From Formosa sediminum (lineage in GTDB: Bacteria > Bacteroidota > Bacteroidia > Flavobacteriales > Flavobacteriaceae): 64,000 bases of DNA. The notes below the pieces were generated by a model that did no database searches, had not been told where the DNA came from, and saw only the letters and a list, made by a program, of their open reading frames with translations. The position numbers and the translations under genes are program-made. Numbering within the stretch: the stretch's first letter is position 1; each line of letters begins with the position of its first letter. Location of the stretch: positions 806,001 to 870,000 of the forward strand of contig NZ_CP041637.1 in assembly GCF_007197735.1 (NCBI RefSeq), written 5' to 3'. Positions 9,249-18,255 of this stretch are shown here, one piece after another.

Positions 9249-12200
9249 TTAATTAATTAATTTTTTAGTAATTACACTTCCTCCTTCTAATGAAATAGAC
9301 ACGATATATCCTCCTCTTGAAAATGAGAAAGGTGCACTAAACTCTTTTGTATAGTTAACAGAATTATAGCTTATAACCTGCTTACCTGTTAAATCGAATA
9401 TTTGAACTGTATTAATTGTTTTAGCAGATTTTACATATAATGTTCCATTTTTTATATAGGCAAATGTATCGTCTATTAAAGCTTCATCTGTAGCTAAAGT
9501 ACTTACATTACTCGCATTGTAAACCAAAATAAAACGATCTTTGGTTTCTCCAGACACTGCTGTAAAACTATATGGAGCAGTTCTTAAATCATGTTCAACA
9601 TCTAAATAAGTATCTCTTAAATAAACATCCTGAACATCATCTATAAAATTTGTTCCTTCAAAATTACTTATTCCTATTTTATACATTCCGTTATCTAAGA
9701 CATCTATACCTAGTGGTACCTCATCTACATTTAAGAATGGTAATGGACGACCTTGAATAACCATTTTAGAATCTGAAATTAATGAGTATATTTTAAAGTC
9801 TTCATCACTTACAGATACATCATAAAGCCTGTCTTTTTCGTAGGTAGCTCCATCAACATAACCTATTAATGTGCTCGTAGATAAGTTCTCTTCGTTTACT
9901 AAATTTAACCAAATCAATTGTTTTTCAACAGATAAATCGTTGGACTCATCGCTGCTATCCTGTCTAAAAAACTCTGAATTATCATATTCTATTTCTGCTG
10001 CATCATAACGCATATCATTTGTAAACGCCACACTACCATTTGACTCGCTTTCCAGTAATTGAACAAAAAATCCTTGACCAGATGCAATATAGCCGTCAAA
10101 TGCATTAGGAATAGATGTACCTGTAGCATTATAATATACAAATTGGTCTCCGTAATTATTTACAGATTCTTCATAAAACCCTGTACCTAAACCTTCTGAA
10201 ATTTCAGCATTATGCATCCATAAACTTACATTACCTTCTATGTTAGAATTTTTTGTTAAAAAGTCGATAGCATTTATAGCTGACGGATAAGGGTTTCCAA
10301 CAAAATTCTGATGTCTATCAGCTTCATCGTCAGGTAATGGTGTTCCTGATTTTTTAACAGAAACATTAATTGTAGCATTATTAGGAACACCTGTAAAAGT
10401 ACTGGTATAAGAATTTGCACCAGATATACCTGTGATAGAGCTTGGAACTCTTGCTATATATCCCACACCGCTATTCATTATTTCGTTATAAATTCTTATC
10501 CAATCCCCTGTAGATCCTGTTGCATTAGGACTAGTGGGGTCCCACTTGTATGCTCTAGAATTATCTATTTCGGATACATCTACACCTTCTACAGGAGAAG
10601 ACCAATATACATAATCGTAAGCATGTAAATTATCGGCTAGACGCTCTACATTTATATCGCCTGAATTTATATTACCATCTTCATCATTAATTTGCACTAA
10701 ACTTGCATTATTTTCTAAAGTAAATGTTCCTGCAGCAACTGCGGGGGCGATATTACCATCTTCAAGCACATAACTTGCCTCATATGGTTCTACTATTATT
10801 TCATTATAAAGGGTAAGTGTTTTTCCTGATGGAATAACAACATCATTCCCTGCTTTAACGGTACAGTCGCAACCTACAAGATCCGTATCTTCATTATAAT
10901 CATTATAAAAAATTAAACTTTTATCTTGATCATTTATAGTTATCCCTGCAGCTGCATATAGACTTGACACGCTCCAGGATGTACCATCCCAAGAGGTTGG
11001 TGTTCCTCCTTGCGACAAAGTAACTGGCACAATTATAGAACCATAATCGTTATATACTTTTACATTATATGTTGCTAAATCTGATTCTTTAACGTCGTTT
11101 ATAGTAAGAGAAGCCGTCGTGTTAGATAAAGCTTCATTATATTTTGACCATTGATAAGATAGAGCCTCATTTGAATTAGCAGTACCACCAGTATACCCTC
11201 CATCTACACTTGCAATAACTGAAAACGTAATATCTGTTGTACTAGGTACTCTACACACATATCTTGGCAATAAAACATCTGCATTAGGAGCCTTTATTTC
11301 GAAAGCACTTTTATTATATGCTAAAAAAGATAAATCACACTTTCCTCCTGCCATTAAATTAATATTATTTACGTTCCCTATGTAAGAATTTGTATCACTA
11401 GGAACATTTGTAATATCAAAATCAGATAACTCAAGACCAACCATTCTTAAGGGTCTAGTTGCATTATTCCCTAGTTGTTTTTGTACGGGAGTAGAAGTAG
11501 CAAAACTCTCTTGTTTCATGCTATAAAAGTCTACATTCCAAGTCGTTAACTTAGCCGCACCATCAGATTCATCCATAATCACTAATTTAATTGGTCTTCC
11601 AATAACGTTTCCTTCTTCGTCTGCATAATAATACACATCATAACCGCTTGTTCCTCCTGGTTGTGCAATTTGTGTTATTAATAAATCTGGTGTACTATCT
11701 GTTACAGCTCCTACTTGTCCATTTCCACTAAAAAACTTGATACTTGAGGTTTGATTAAAGTTTGCAATTCCTGTTCCTAAATCTAGGCCATTTACACCAT
11801 CTGTAATTACATCGTAGGCTGTAAGTCCTTTTATAAAGTTGGAAGTTATGGTTGAACCTTCATTATATTCTCCATCTACATAATCTGCTGTACCAATATA
11901 ATTATCTGAACTAGCATCCCCCTCAACCCCGTTTGTAGAATATGCCTTAAACGTTTGTTCTATATATTGAGTTTCATCTGTTATATCTATCTCTCCAGAT
12001 AGATTAGTTTCTAACATGTCGTTATCTACCCCTGTTGAATATACAATACCATTATATTTAAATCCCAGTAAGTCATTACTATTATCTAGAGTTACAGAAG
12101 AAGAAGATCTCCAAAACACAGGAGTACTATTTAAAACATCAAGTTTCGAATAAATTTCTGTAATTTTTGTTACTGCATTTGTTCCTCCCGAATTTTGTAA

Positions 12201-12566
12201 AGTTCTAGTTCTAGGAGCAATATAATATATATCAATTCCTGTATCTGAACCACCTAGATTTAAATTACCTGTAACATCTCCTGTACTAGTTGTAGTGGCT
12301 GAATTTTTTGAAATTTTAAAAGTCATCTCTGTCTCACTTACAAAAACCGTATTACTAATACTTATATTACTATTTGTAATAGAAAAAGTTGTTGATGATG
12401 TAAACCCAGTACCAATAACAGTGATTTTTGTTTGGTAGGTCACCCGTGTTGGAAAAACTTTGGTAACGGTTTGTCCATAAAAAGACATCGTAAATAATAA
12501 TATATAAATTAAAAAAAGGTGTTTAAATAGAGGGAACAAATGTTTTAAAGACGTAATTTTTATCAT
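9249..12566 (-). CDS. Large exported protein with TIG and Ig-like domains and a type IX secretion C-terminal signal (paralogue B)
   Basis: 1105 residues with the same architecture as the downstream paralogue: signal peptide (ILLFTMSFYGQ), TIG-like domain (VFPTRVTYQTKITVIGTGF), Ig-like domain (LSYQWSKYNEALSNTTAS), the HAYDYVYWSSPV/GNPYPSAINA region and a type A T9SS sorting domain (VQIFDLTGKQVI ... GGYIVSISLEGG ... TKKLIN). The C-terminal half is much closer between the two than the TIG/Ig part. Their DNA keeps long near-identical patches, for example around 7080 and 10600. The ATG start at 12566 directly precedes a good signal peptide. A 17-bp inverted repeat sits 62-78 bases upstream. The 276 bases between the paralogues hold only A/T-rich sequence with no clear terminator, so read-through into paralogue A is possible. 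Confidence 0.88.
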   Translation of the reverse strand: MIKITSLKHLFPLFKHLFLIYILLFTMSFYGQTVTKVFPTRVTYQTKITVIGTGFTSSTTFSITNSNISISNTVFVSETEMTFKISKNSATTTSTGDVTGNLNLGGSDTGIDIYYIAPRTRTLQNSGGTNAVTKITEIYSKLDVLNSTPVFWRSSSSVTLDNSNDLLGFKYNGIVYSTGVDNDMLETNLSGEIDITDETQYIEQTFKAYSTNGVEGDASSDNYIGTADYVDGEYNEGSTITSNFIKGLTAYDVITDGVNGLDLGTGIANFNQTSSIKFFSGNGQVGAVTDSTPDLLITQIAQPGGTSGYDVYYYADEEGNVIGRPIKLVIMDESDGAAKLTTWNVDFYSMKQESFATSTPVQKQLGNNATRPLRMVGLELSDFDITNVPSDTNSYIGNVNNINLMAGGKCDLSFLAYNKSAFEIKAPNADVLLPRYVCRVPSTTDITFSVIASVDGGYTGGTANSNEALSYQWSKYNEALSNTTASLTINDVKESDLATYNVKVYNDYGSIIVPVTLSQGGTPTSWDGTSWSVSSLYAAAGITINDQDKSLIFYNDYNEDTDLVGCDCTVKAGNDVVIPSGKTLTLYNEIIVEPYEASYVLEDGNIAPAVAAGTFTLENNASLVQINDEDGNINSGDINVERLADNLHAYDYVYWSSPVEGVDVSEIDNSRAYKWDPTSPNATGSTGDWIRIYNEIMNSGVGYIARVPSSITGISGANSYTSTFTGVPNNATINVSVKKSGTPLPDDEADRHQNFVGNPYPSAINAIDFLTKNSNIEGNVSLWMHNAEISEGLGTGFYEESVNNYGDQFVYYNATGTSIPNAFDGYIASGQGFFVQLLESESNGSVAFTNDMRYDAAEIEYDNSEFFRQDSSDESNDLSVEKQLIWLNLVNEENLSTSTLIGYVDGATYEKDRLYDVSVSDEDFKIYSLISDSKMVIQGRPLPFLNVDEVPLGIDVLDNGMYKIGISNFEGTNFIDDVQDVYLRDTYLDVEHDLRTAPYSFTAVSGETKDRFILVYNASNVSTLATDEALIDDTFAYIKNGTLYVKSAKTINTVQIFDLTGKQVISYNSVNYTKEFSAPFSFSRGGYIVSISLEGGSVITKKLIN

Positions 12567-12627
12567 AGCAAAATAATTATTAAATTCTTTTAAAGCTCGT
12601 CTAATACACTAGGGGAAGAAGTTGTAC

Positions 12628-12644
12628 TTACGGTTTTACCGTAA
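12628..12644. promoter_or_regulatory. Inverted repeat TTACGGT-N3-ACCGTAA, candidate operator
   Basis: Perfect 7-bp arms around three T. It lies 62-78 bases before the start of T9SS paralogue B. The same 17-mer with one base changed occurs at 48842-48858 before the CPBP protease gene. No regulator is identified. Confidence 0.55.
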
Positions 12645-12736
12645 ATTTAAGAAGAACGCAACCGTCAGCAAAAAAATCAGATTATATACAAATTAATCCC
12701 TATGAAAGGGCAAATATCAGGTATAATAGAACGTAA

Positions 12737-12755
12737 ACCGTAATTTTTACCGTAA
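12737..12755. promoter_or_regulatory. Tandem ACCGTAA half-sites, 12-base period
   Basis: ACCGTAA at 12737-12743 and again at 12749-12755 with TTTTT between. The box is the same as the arm of the inverted repeat about 100 bases away, so the two may bind the same protein. Confidence 0.4.
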
Positions 12756-12882
12756 CAAAAGTAGCCTAAAACTTATATTAAAAATTTAACTTTAGCTTAG
12801 TATTATGGATCGACATCTCAATTAATAAAAAAAATCAGATTGTCTTTAACGATTATTTACATACTCTTTTATTTAAAAAAAT

Positions 12883-12890
12883 TACCTTTG
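12883..12890 (+). promoter_or_regulatory. -7 element of trpS
   Basis: TACCTTTG matches TAnnTTTG and ends 22 bases before the trpS ATG. No TTTG is present at the expected -33 distance, so the promoter may be weak or assisted. Confidence 0.5.
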
Positions 12891-12912
12891 TTTTTCAATA
12901 ATTACAATTAAC

Positions 12913-13884
12913 ATGGCAAGAATTTTAACTGGTGTTCAAAGTACAGGAACCCCACATTTAGGAAACATTTTAGGAGCAATACTTCCCGCAATAAAAATGT
13001 CGGGAATAGACACAAACGACTCGTATTTATTTATCGCCGACATGCATTCTTTAACTCAAATTAAAGATGCCGAGACGTTAAGATATAATACTTACAGTGT
13101 AGCTGCAACTTGGCTTGCTTGTGGTTTAGATATTGAAAAAGTGGTATTTTACAGACAGAGTGATATTCCGCAAACAACAGAATTAAGTTGGTATTTAAGT
13201 TGTTTTTTTCCATACCAGCGTCTAACCTTAGCCCATGGCTTTAAGGATAAAGCAGATCGCTTAGAAGATGTCAATGCTGGATTGTTTACATACCCTATGC
13301 TAATGGCTGCAGATATTTTGTTATACGATGCTGAAATTATTCCGGTTGGAAAAGATCAATTACAACATATTGAAATGACCCGAGATGTTGCATCTCGTTT
13401 TCATGCAAAAATGGGTGGAGAAACGTTTGTTCTTCCTGAAGGAAAAATTCAAGAAGACGGCATGCTTATTCCTGGAACAGATGGCTCTAAGATGAGTAAA
13501 AGTAAAGACAACCTCATCAATATCTTTTTAGATGATAAAAAGTTACGTAAACAAGTAATGAGCATACAAACAGATAGCACGCCCTTAGAAGCCCCTAAAG
13601 ACTGGAGCAGCTGTAATTGTTTTGCTATATATAGTTTATTAGCTAACGAAAATCAGATTACCCAAATGAAAGCCAATTATGAGGCTGGAAATTATGGATA
13701 TGGCCACGCTAAACAAGCTTTATTTGAACTCATAGTTGAAAAATTTTCTAAAGAACGTGAACGCTTTAGTTATTATATGAATAACCTTGATGAAATTGAT
13801 AAAATCTTAGCTATTGGTGCTGAAAAAGCTAAAACAGTTGCAAACAACACCTTAAAACGAGTTCGAGATAAAGTTGGTTATTAA
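12913..13884 (+). CDS. trpS: Tryptophanyl-tRNA synthetase
   Basis: It charges tRNA-Trp with tryptophan using ATP, in the cytoplasm. 323 residues, the normal length for bacterial class Ic enzymes. The HIGH-type motif reads TGTPHLGN (about 11-18) and the KMSKS motif is exact (about 193-197). The sequences DMHSLTQI, PVGKDQLQHIEMTRD and GTDGSKMSKSKDN are family hallmarks. It is transcribed alone from its own -7 box. The next gene starts 61 bases downstream on the same strand, and I see no terminator between them. Confidence 0.97.
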   Translation: MARILTGVQSTGTPHLGNILGAILPAIKMSGIDTNDSYLFIADMHSLTQIKDAETLRYNTYSVAATWLACGLDIEKVVFYRQSDIPQTTELSWYLSCFFPYQRLTLAHGFKDKADRLEDVNAGLFTYPMLMAADILLYDAEIIPVGKDQLQHIEMTRDVASRFHAKMGGETFVLPEGKIQEDGMLIPGTDGSKMSKSKDNLINIFLDDKKLRKQVMSIQTDSTPLEAPKDWSSCNCFAIYSLLANENQITQMKANYEAGNYGYGHAKQALFELIVEKFSKERERFSYYMNNLDEIDKILAIGAEKAKTVANNTLKRVRDKVGY

Positions 13885-13945
13885 ATACAGAATCAACAAA
13901 CTTCAGTTTTTTAGTTTATATTGTATTGCCCCTAAAATCTAATAT

Positions 13946-15403
13946 ATGCTACGTTTAAACCTCACACTTTTTTTAACTTTTTTTGTGTGTATTCAATTTG
14001 GATACACACAAGAAGGTTTACAATTTTCTGTAAATCATCAATTATATCTTAAAGGTAACTCTGCCTTATTAGGGAATAATATTTTGAGTGAAGATGATGT
14101 TGACCCCTTCAATGACAGAACTTTATATAACGATAAAATTAAAATGGAGTATATCGATGTAGACGATGACAAATCTACATTTAGCTCCAGTCAGGCTATG
14201 CTAACACTTCCTGAAAACTCTAAAAAAATTGCTTATGCAGCACTATACTGGAGTGCCATTTATAAATACGATAAAGGTGTAACACGCACCATAAATGACC
14301 AAATAATATATAAAGGAAACGACGAACGCACTCTTGATGTTAATGAAATACGTTTTAAAACACCTCAAGGTCAATACCAAGACATAAAAGGTCTTGTTGT
14401 TTACGACAGTTATTTAAATTCTTCTTTTAACGACTCTAAACCTTATGTATGTTACGCAAATGTTACAGAGTTACTACAGCAAACAGATACTATAAACGGT
14501 AATTATACTGTAGCCAACATTAAAGCCACACAAGGCTATGTGTCTGGTGGTTGTTCTGGTGGGTGGCTATTATATGTAGTTTATGAAAATCCAAACGACA
14601 AACCAAAGTATTTCACAACCTACAACGGTTTTTTAGAAGTTGATAAGGAAGAAGTGAACATAAGTTTTGCAAATTTTAAAACCGATGAAATTGGTGACAT
14701 AAGCACATCGCTATCGTTAGGTGCGCTAGAGGGTGATCAGAAATTTAAATCGGACATATGTTCTGTATATAATAAAAAGACAAAAGAGTTTGTTCCGTTA
14801 TTTTCAAATTTAAGAGCTAAAAACAACTTTTTTAACAGCACCATTACGATAGATGACAAGTACTTTAAAAACCGTACACCTAATAGTATAAATACGCTAG
14901 GTTTTGATCTTTTAAAAATGGAAATCCCAAATAAAGACAATGGTATTTTATCCAACAATAGTTCTGAATTAACCGTACAATTAAAAACTAAAGGAGACCG
15001 TTATTACTTGTTTTTTGTAGCTTTTGAGACTGAAATTAGCCCTATTTATTTAGAAAATAAAAACGAAGATTATTATATGACGGTCGATATTGATACGTAT
15101 GCATTACCACAAAATGAGGATATAATAAAAATAGAAAACTTAAACTCAATAACCATTCCTAATTTAGATCCTGGATACTACTTAGTAACTAATGTTTTTT
15201 CAGTTGAAAAAAATGCTGAAAATTGGAAGAAATTCTTAGCAAACAAAGGTCACAACGCAAGGTCTTATAAAAACCCTGTTAATAATTGGAGTTACATTTA
15301 TTTAGAAATGAGTGAAGACCCTAATGTGGTGTATTTAAAACAGCGCGAATTATCTAGACTTGATTATTTTGAAGATATTTGGGTATTAAAAATAAACATG
15401 TAG
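13946..15403 (+). CDS. Exported protein with a SPOR-like C-terminal region, function unknown
   Basis: 485 residues with a clear signal peptide (LFLTFFVCIQFGYTQ). The body (about 25-390) is beta-rich and contains KKIAYAALYWSAIYKY and GGCSGGWLLYVVYENP. Similar segments occur at the N-terminus of many large Bacteroidota surface proteins. The last 80 residues (YYLVTNVFSVEKNAENWKKF ... FEDIWVLKI) have the two-repeat pattern of a SPOR domain, which binds denuded glycan strands of septal peptidoglycan. I infer that fold from the pattern only. The protein is presumably periplasmic or surface located. Its stop is 5 bases from the convergent dprA stop. It lies only 1.3 kb from a second SPOR protein, with dprA in between. 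Confidence 0.7.
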   Translation: MLRLNLTLFLTFFVCIQFGYTQEGLQFSVNHQLYLKGNSALLGNNILSEDDVDPFNDRTLYNDKIKMEYIDVDDDKSTFSSSQAMLTLPENSKKIAYAALYWSAIYKYDKGVTRTINDQIIYKGNDERTLDVNEIRFKTPQGQYQDIKGLVVYDSYLNSSFNDSKPYVCYANVTELLQQTDTINGNYTVANIKATQGYVSGGCSGGWLLYVVYENPNDKPKYFTTYNGFLEVDKEEVNISFANFKTDEIGDISTSLSLGALEGDQKFKSDICSVYNKKTKEFVPLFSNLRAKNNFFNSTITIDDKYFKNRTPNSINTLGFDLLKMEIPNKDNGILSNNSSELTVQLKTKGDRYYLFFVAFETEISPIYLENKNEDYYMTVDIDTYALPQNEDIIKIENLNSITIPNLDPGYYLVTNVFSVEKNAENWKKFLANKGHNARSYKNPVNNWSYIYLEMSEDPNVVYLKQRELSRLDYFEDIWVLKINM

Positions 15404-15408
15404 CCCGA

Positions 15409-16515
15409 TTAAATTAATTCGAATACTTTTCCTGGTAATGGCCTAACCACCCCTTTTAACTCCATATTTAACAATAAACTGGCTGTTTTAAAAATGGGTA
15501 AATTACAATTAATAGCAATTGTATCTAATAGTTGTTTATCACTGGTTTTCAAAAAATTAAAAATAATTTGCTCTTGGGTGTCTAACTCTACAAACAATTG
15601 TTTTTGAATACTTTTTTGTTCGGTTTCCAATTCCCAATTTAACATATAAGCAACATCAAAAGGCGTAGATAACAACTGCGCTTTTTGCTGTTTTATTAAA
15701 TTATTACACCCTATACTCAAACTATCGGTTGGCCTGCCCGGCACAGCAAACACATCTCTATTATAAGAATTAGCAATATCGGCAGTTACAAGACTACCGC
15801 CACGTGCTGCAGACTCTATTACAATAGTCGCTGAGCTTAAACCCGCAATTATACGATTGCGTTTCAAAAAATTATTTCTATCAAATACAGCTGTACTCCA
15901 AAAATCTGTTAAAAACCCTCCATGATTATCTACTTCATGAACATACTTTTTATGTGCTTTAGGATAAATTTGATTTAAGCCATGAGCTAAACACCCAACA
16001 GTTTGTAATTTGTTTTTTATAGCCGCTTTATGTGCTGTAATATCTGTGCCATAAGCAAATCCTGATACAATAACAGGGTTAAAAGGAGACAATTCTTCAA
16101 CTAATTTTTCACAAAAAGCAATACCTGAAGTAGTTATTTTACGTGTACCTACAATACTTATTATACGCTGGGATTCCAATTGCACATTTCCTGACTGAAA
16201 CAACAATATTGGACCATCAATACAATGCTTTAGTTTTTCTGGATAATTATCAGCTTCAAAATACAAACACTCAATATGGTTATTTTTTATAAACCGTAAC
16301 TCCTCCTCTGCTGCTTTTAAGTGTATTGCCAAACCCAAATCATTAAGCCTTACTTTACCTATACCATCTATTTTTGCGAGCACATGTTTTTTTTCATTAA
16401 ACACCGCTTGTGCAGAACCACAGTGTGCTATTAATTTTTTAGCACCAACATCCCCAACATTAGCTACATGTTGCAGTGCCAATACATACAAAATGTCGTC
16501 TTCATTCATATTCAT
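15409..16515 (-). CDS. dprA: DNA-processing protein DprA
   Basis: DprA protects incoming single-stranded DNA during natural transformation and loads RecA on it. 368 residues. An N-terminal helix-hairpin-helix-like part (VANVGDVGAKKLI ... IDGIGKVRLND) is followed by the Rossmann-type DNA-binding core with SIVGTRKITTSG, VSGFAYGTDITAHKAA, CLAHGLNQIYP, VIESAARGGSLVTADIA and AVPGRPTDSLSIGCN. A short C-terminal winged-helix-like part completes it. All core blocks are intact. The start is ATG at 16515 (MNMNEDD); the second ATG two codons later is equally possible. It diverges from the HU-like/SPOR gene. This pairing is frequent in Bacteroidota genomes as I know them. Confidence 0.95.
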   Translation of the reverse strand: MNMNEDDILYVLALQHVANVGDVGAKKLIAHCGSAQAVFNEKKHVLAKIDGIGKVRLNDLGLAIHLKAAEEELRFIKNNHIECLYFEADNYPEKLKHCIDGPILLFQSGNVQLESQRIISIVGTRKITTSGIAFCEKLVEELSPFNPVIVSGFAYGTDITAHKAAIKNKLQTVGCLAHGLNQIYPKAHKKYVHEVDNHGGFLTDFWSTAVFDRNNFLKRNRIIAGLSSATIVIESAARGGSLVTADIANSYNRDVFAVPGRPTDSLSIGCNNLIKQQKAQLLSTPFDVAYMLNWELETEQKSIQKQLFVELDTQEQIIFNFLKTSDKQLLDTIAINCNLPIFKTASLLLNMELKGVVRPLPGKVFELI

Positions 16516-16634
16516 TTTAAGGCTTTATTCTAAAATTACAATGTAATTACGATCAATTTACGTAAGTTAATCTATTGATTTTTAAACCACAAGAAACTAT
16601 TTCTTTTAGTGTTAATAAATTTTTAAATGGCCAC

Positions 16635-16664
16635 TTTGAACGCATTAATATTTAATTAACTTTG
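16635..16664 (+). promoter_or_regulatory. Promoter of the HU-like/SPOR gene, predicted to give a leaderless mRNA
   Basis: TTTG (16635-16638), 18-base spacer, TAACTTTG (16657-16664). The ATG at 16670 begins five bases after the -7 box, which is about where transcription should start. There is no room for a ribosome binding site. Confidence 0.8.
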
Positions 16665-16669
16665 CATAT

Positions 16670-17608
16670 ATGCAATTAGAAAACTACATTAAGGACTTAT
16701 TATATAGATACGAATGTGTTATCGTTCCTGAGTTTGGAGCATTTTTAACACAACGTGTGTCTGCAACAATTAATGCAGGCACAAATACATTTTATCCTCC
16801 TAAAAAAGCCATATCTTTTAATGAACAAATTCAACAAAACGATGGTCTTTTAGCTCATTACATTGCTGATGTTGAGAAAATTCCTTTTGAAATCGCGTTA
16901 GAAAAGATTAAAAAACGTGTTGCTTCGATTAAATCTCAATTAGTTGAAAAAGAATATATTTCATTAGAAAACATAGGACAAATAGCTTTAAATGAAGATG
17001 GCAAGATAATTTTTGAGCCATTTAACAATTTAAATTATTTAACCGATGCTTTCGGACTAAATCAAATGGTTTCTCCTGCAATTACAAGAGAGACTTACAA
17101 GCGCGAAATAGAATCTATTGAAGAAGTTATTCCGCTTAGAATTACCGAAGAAAAACGCAAATCTAAACCCTATTTCCGTTATGCAGCTGCCGCTGTATTG
17201 GCACTTGGAGTTAGTGGATTTTTGGGGTCTAAATATTACGTGAACGAGATTGAAAGCCATAATCAAATTGCACAAGAATCTGCAAATACACAATTAGAGC
17301 ATAAAATTCAAGAAGCCACGTTTGTAATTGAAAACCCACTACCAGCAGTAAATTTAATTGTTACTAAACCTGTAGGATCTTACCACATTATTGCAGGAGC
17401 ATTTCGTGTAGAAGAAAACTGCGATAAAGTTATTTCAAATTTAAAAGCAGATGGTTTTAACGCTAGAAAAATAGGCGTTAATAAATACGGATTACATCAA
17501 GTCGTTTACGATAGTTATGCTAACAGAGAAGATGCCTTTAAAGCTTTAAATGAAATTAGAAACAATTACAATCCAGATGCTTGGGTACTTGTAAAAAACT
17601 TAGACTAA
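16670..17608 (+). CDS. HU-like (CCDC81-type) and SPOR domain membrane protein
   Basis: 312 residues. The N-terminal 120 residues match the tandem prokaryotic CCDC81/HU-like fold (YIKDLLYRYECVIVPEFGAF ... ISLENIGQIALNEDGKIIF), with the domain split near residue 40. One transmembrane helix spans about 169-189. After a short linker, residues about 236-310 are a SPOR domain (YHIIAGAFRVEENCDKVISN). The topology is HU-like domain in the cytoplasm and SPOR domain in the periplasm. In principle it could link nucleoid DNA to septal peptidoglycan, but that is inference. It has its own promoter and is followed by a hairpin terminator. An alternative start is unlikely, since the ATG sits right at the predicted transcription start. 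Confidence 0.9.
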   Translation: MQLENYIKDLLYRYECVIVPEFGAFLTQRVSATINAGTNTFYPPKKAISFNEQIQQNDGLLAHYIADVEKIPFEIALEKIKKRVASIKSQLVEKEYISLENIGQIALNEDGKIIFEPFNNLNYLTDAFGLNQMVSPAITRETYKREIESIEEVIPLRITEEKRKSKPYFRYAAAAVLALGVSGFLGSKYYVNEIESHNQIAQESANTQLEHKIQEATFVIENPLPAVNLIVTKPVGSYHIIAGAFRVEENCDKVISNLKADGFNARKIGVNKYGLHQVVYDSYANREDAFKALNEIRNNYNPDAWVLVKNLD

Positions 17609-17630
17609 ATTTTTGAGCAAAACATACTTG

Positions 17631-17660
17631 AGCGTTATATAATCTTATAACGCTTTTTTT
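17631..17660 (+). terminator. Intrinsic terminator of the HU-like/SPOR gene
   Basis: AGCGTTATA (17631-17639) pairs with TATAACGCT (17646-17654) over a 6-base loop, followed by a run of T. Confidence 0.88.
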
Positions 17661-17682
17661 ATAGAGTAAAGACAAATTTAAA

Positions 17683-17713
17683 TTTGCAAGTCAATACTCA
17701 CTTTGTACCTTTG
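17683..17713 (+). promoter_or_regulatory. Promoter of the acyl-CoA thioesterase gene
   Basis: TTTG (17683-17686), 19-base spacer, TACCTTTG (17706-17713). It fits the Bacteroidota consensus exactly and ends 16 bases before the ATG at 17730. Confidence 0.82.
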
Positions 17714-17729
17714 ACCCAAACAAATTTAT

Positions 17730-18251
17730 ATGGAAGCAAAAACAGCAGAAGCCACAAAAACTACATTAACAGATCTAGTTTTACCAAGCGAAACAAATCC
17801 TTTAAACAATATGTTTGGAGGAGAGTTACTTGCGCGTATGGATCGAGCAGCAAGTATTGCTGCGCGTAGACATTCTAGAAGAATTGTAGTTACAGCATCT
17901 GTAAATCATGTTGCATTTAATCATGCCATTCCATTAGGAAGTGTTGTTATTATTGAAGCTAAAGTTTCAAGAGCATTTAATAGCTCCATGGAAGTCTATA
18001 TAGATGTATGGACAGAAGATCGCGAATCTGGTCTTAAAACAAAAGCAAACAACGCCATATATACATTTGTTGCTGTAAATGAAAGTGGAAGACCAATTCC
18101 TGTTCCTGAACTTATTCCTGAAACTGAATTGGAAAAAGAACGCTACGAAGCTGCCTTACGTCGTAAGCAATTAAGTTTAGTGCTTGCAGGTAGAATGAAA
18201 CCTCAAGACGCTACAGAATTAAAAGCTATTTTTTTAAAAGACGAGAAGTAG
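17730..18251 (+). CDS. Acyl-CoA thioesterase (YciA-like hotdog fold)
   Basis: Hydrolyses acyl-CoA to free acid and CoA in the cytoplasm. 173 residues. The hotdog signature of the YciA/BACH group is clear: LPSETNPLNNMFGGELLARM, with the catalytic Asn/Asp region, then VTASVNHVAFNHAIPLGSVV and VYIDVWTED. The C-terminal 30 residues are charged and helical. A reading frame overlapping the start region in another phase is a shadow. It is a single-gene unit with its own promoter, and it ends 4 bases from the convergent envC-like gene. The physiological chain-length range cannot be read from the sequence. Confidence 0.9.
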   Translation: MEAKTAEATKTTLTDLVLPSETNPLNNMFGGELLARMDRAASIAARRHSRRIVVTASVNHVAFNHAIPLGSVVIIEAKVSRAFNSSMEVYIDVWTEDRESGLKTKANNAIYTFVAVNESGRPIPVPELIPETELEKERYEAALRRKQLSLVLAGRMKPQDATELKAIFLKDEK

Positions 18252-18255
18252 TTTC

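Larger units (their letters stand above)
12567..12912. other. 346-base divergent control region between paralogue B and trpS
   Basis: No gene is visible. It holds a perfect inverted repeat at 12628-12644, a tandem pair of ACCGTAA boxes at 12737-12755, a 14-base A-rich direct repeat (AAAAAAATCAGATT, near 12669 and 12828) and the -7 box of trpS at 12883-12890. The bases at 12612-12627 also resemble the coding start of paralogue A (AGGGGAAGAAGT shared). Confidence 0.6.
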
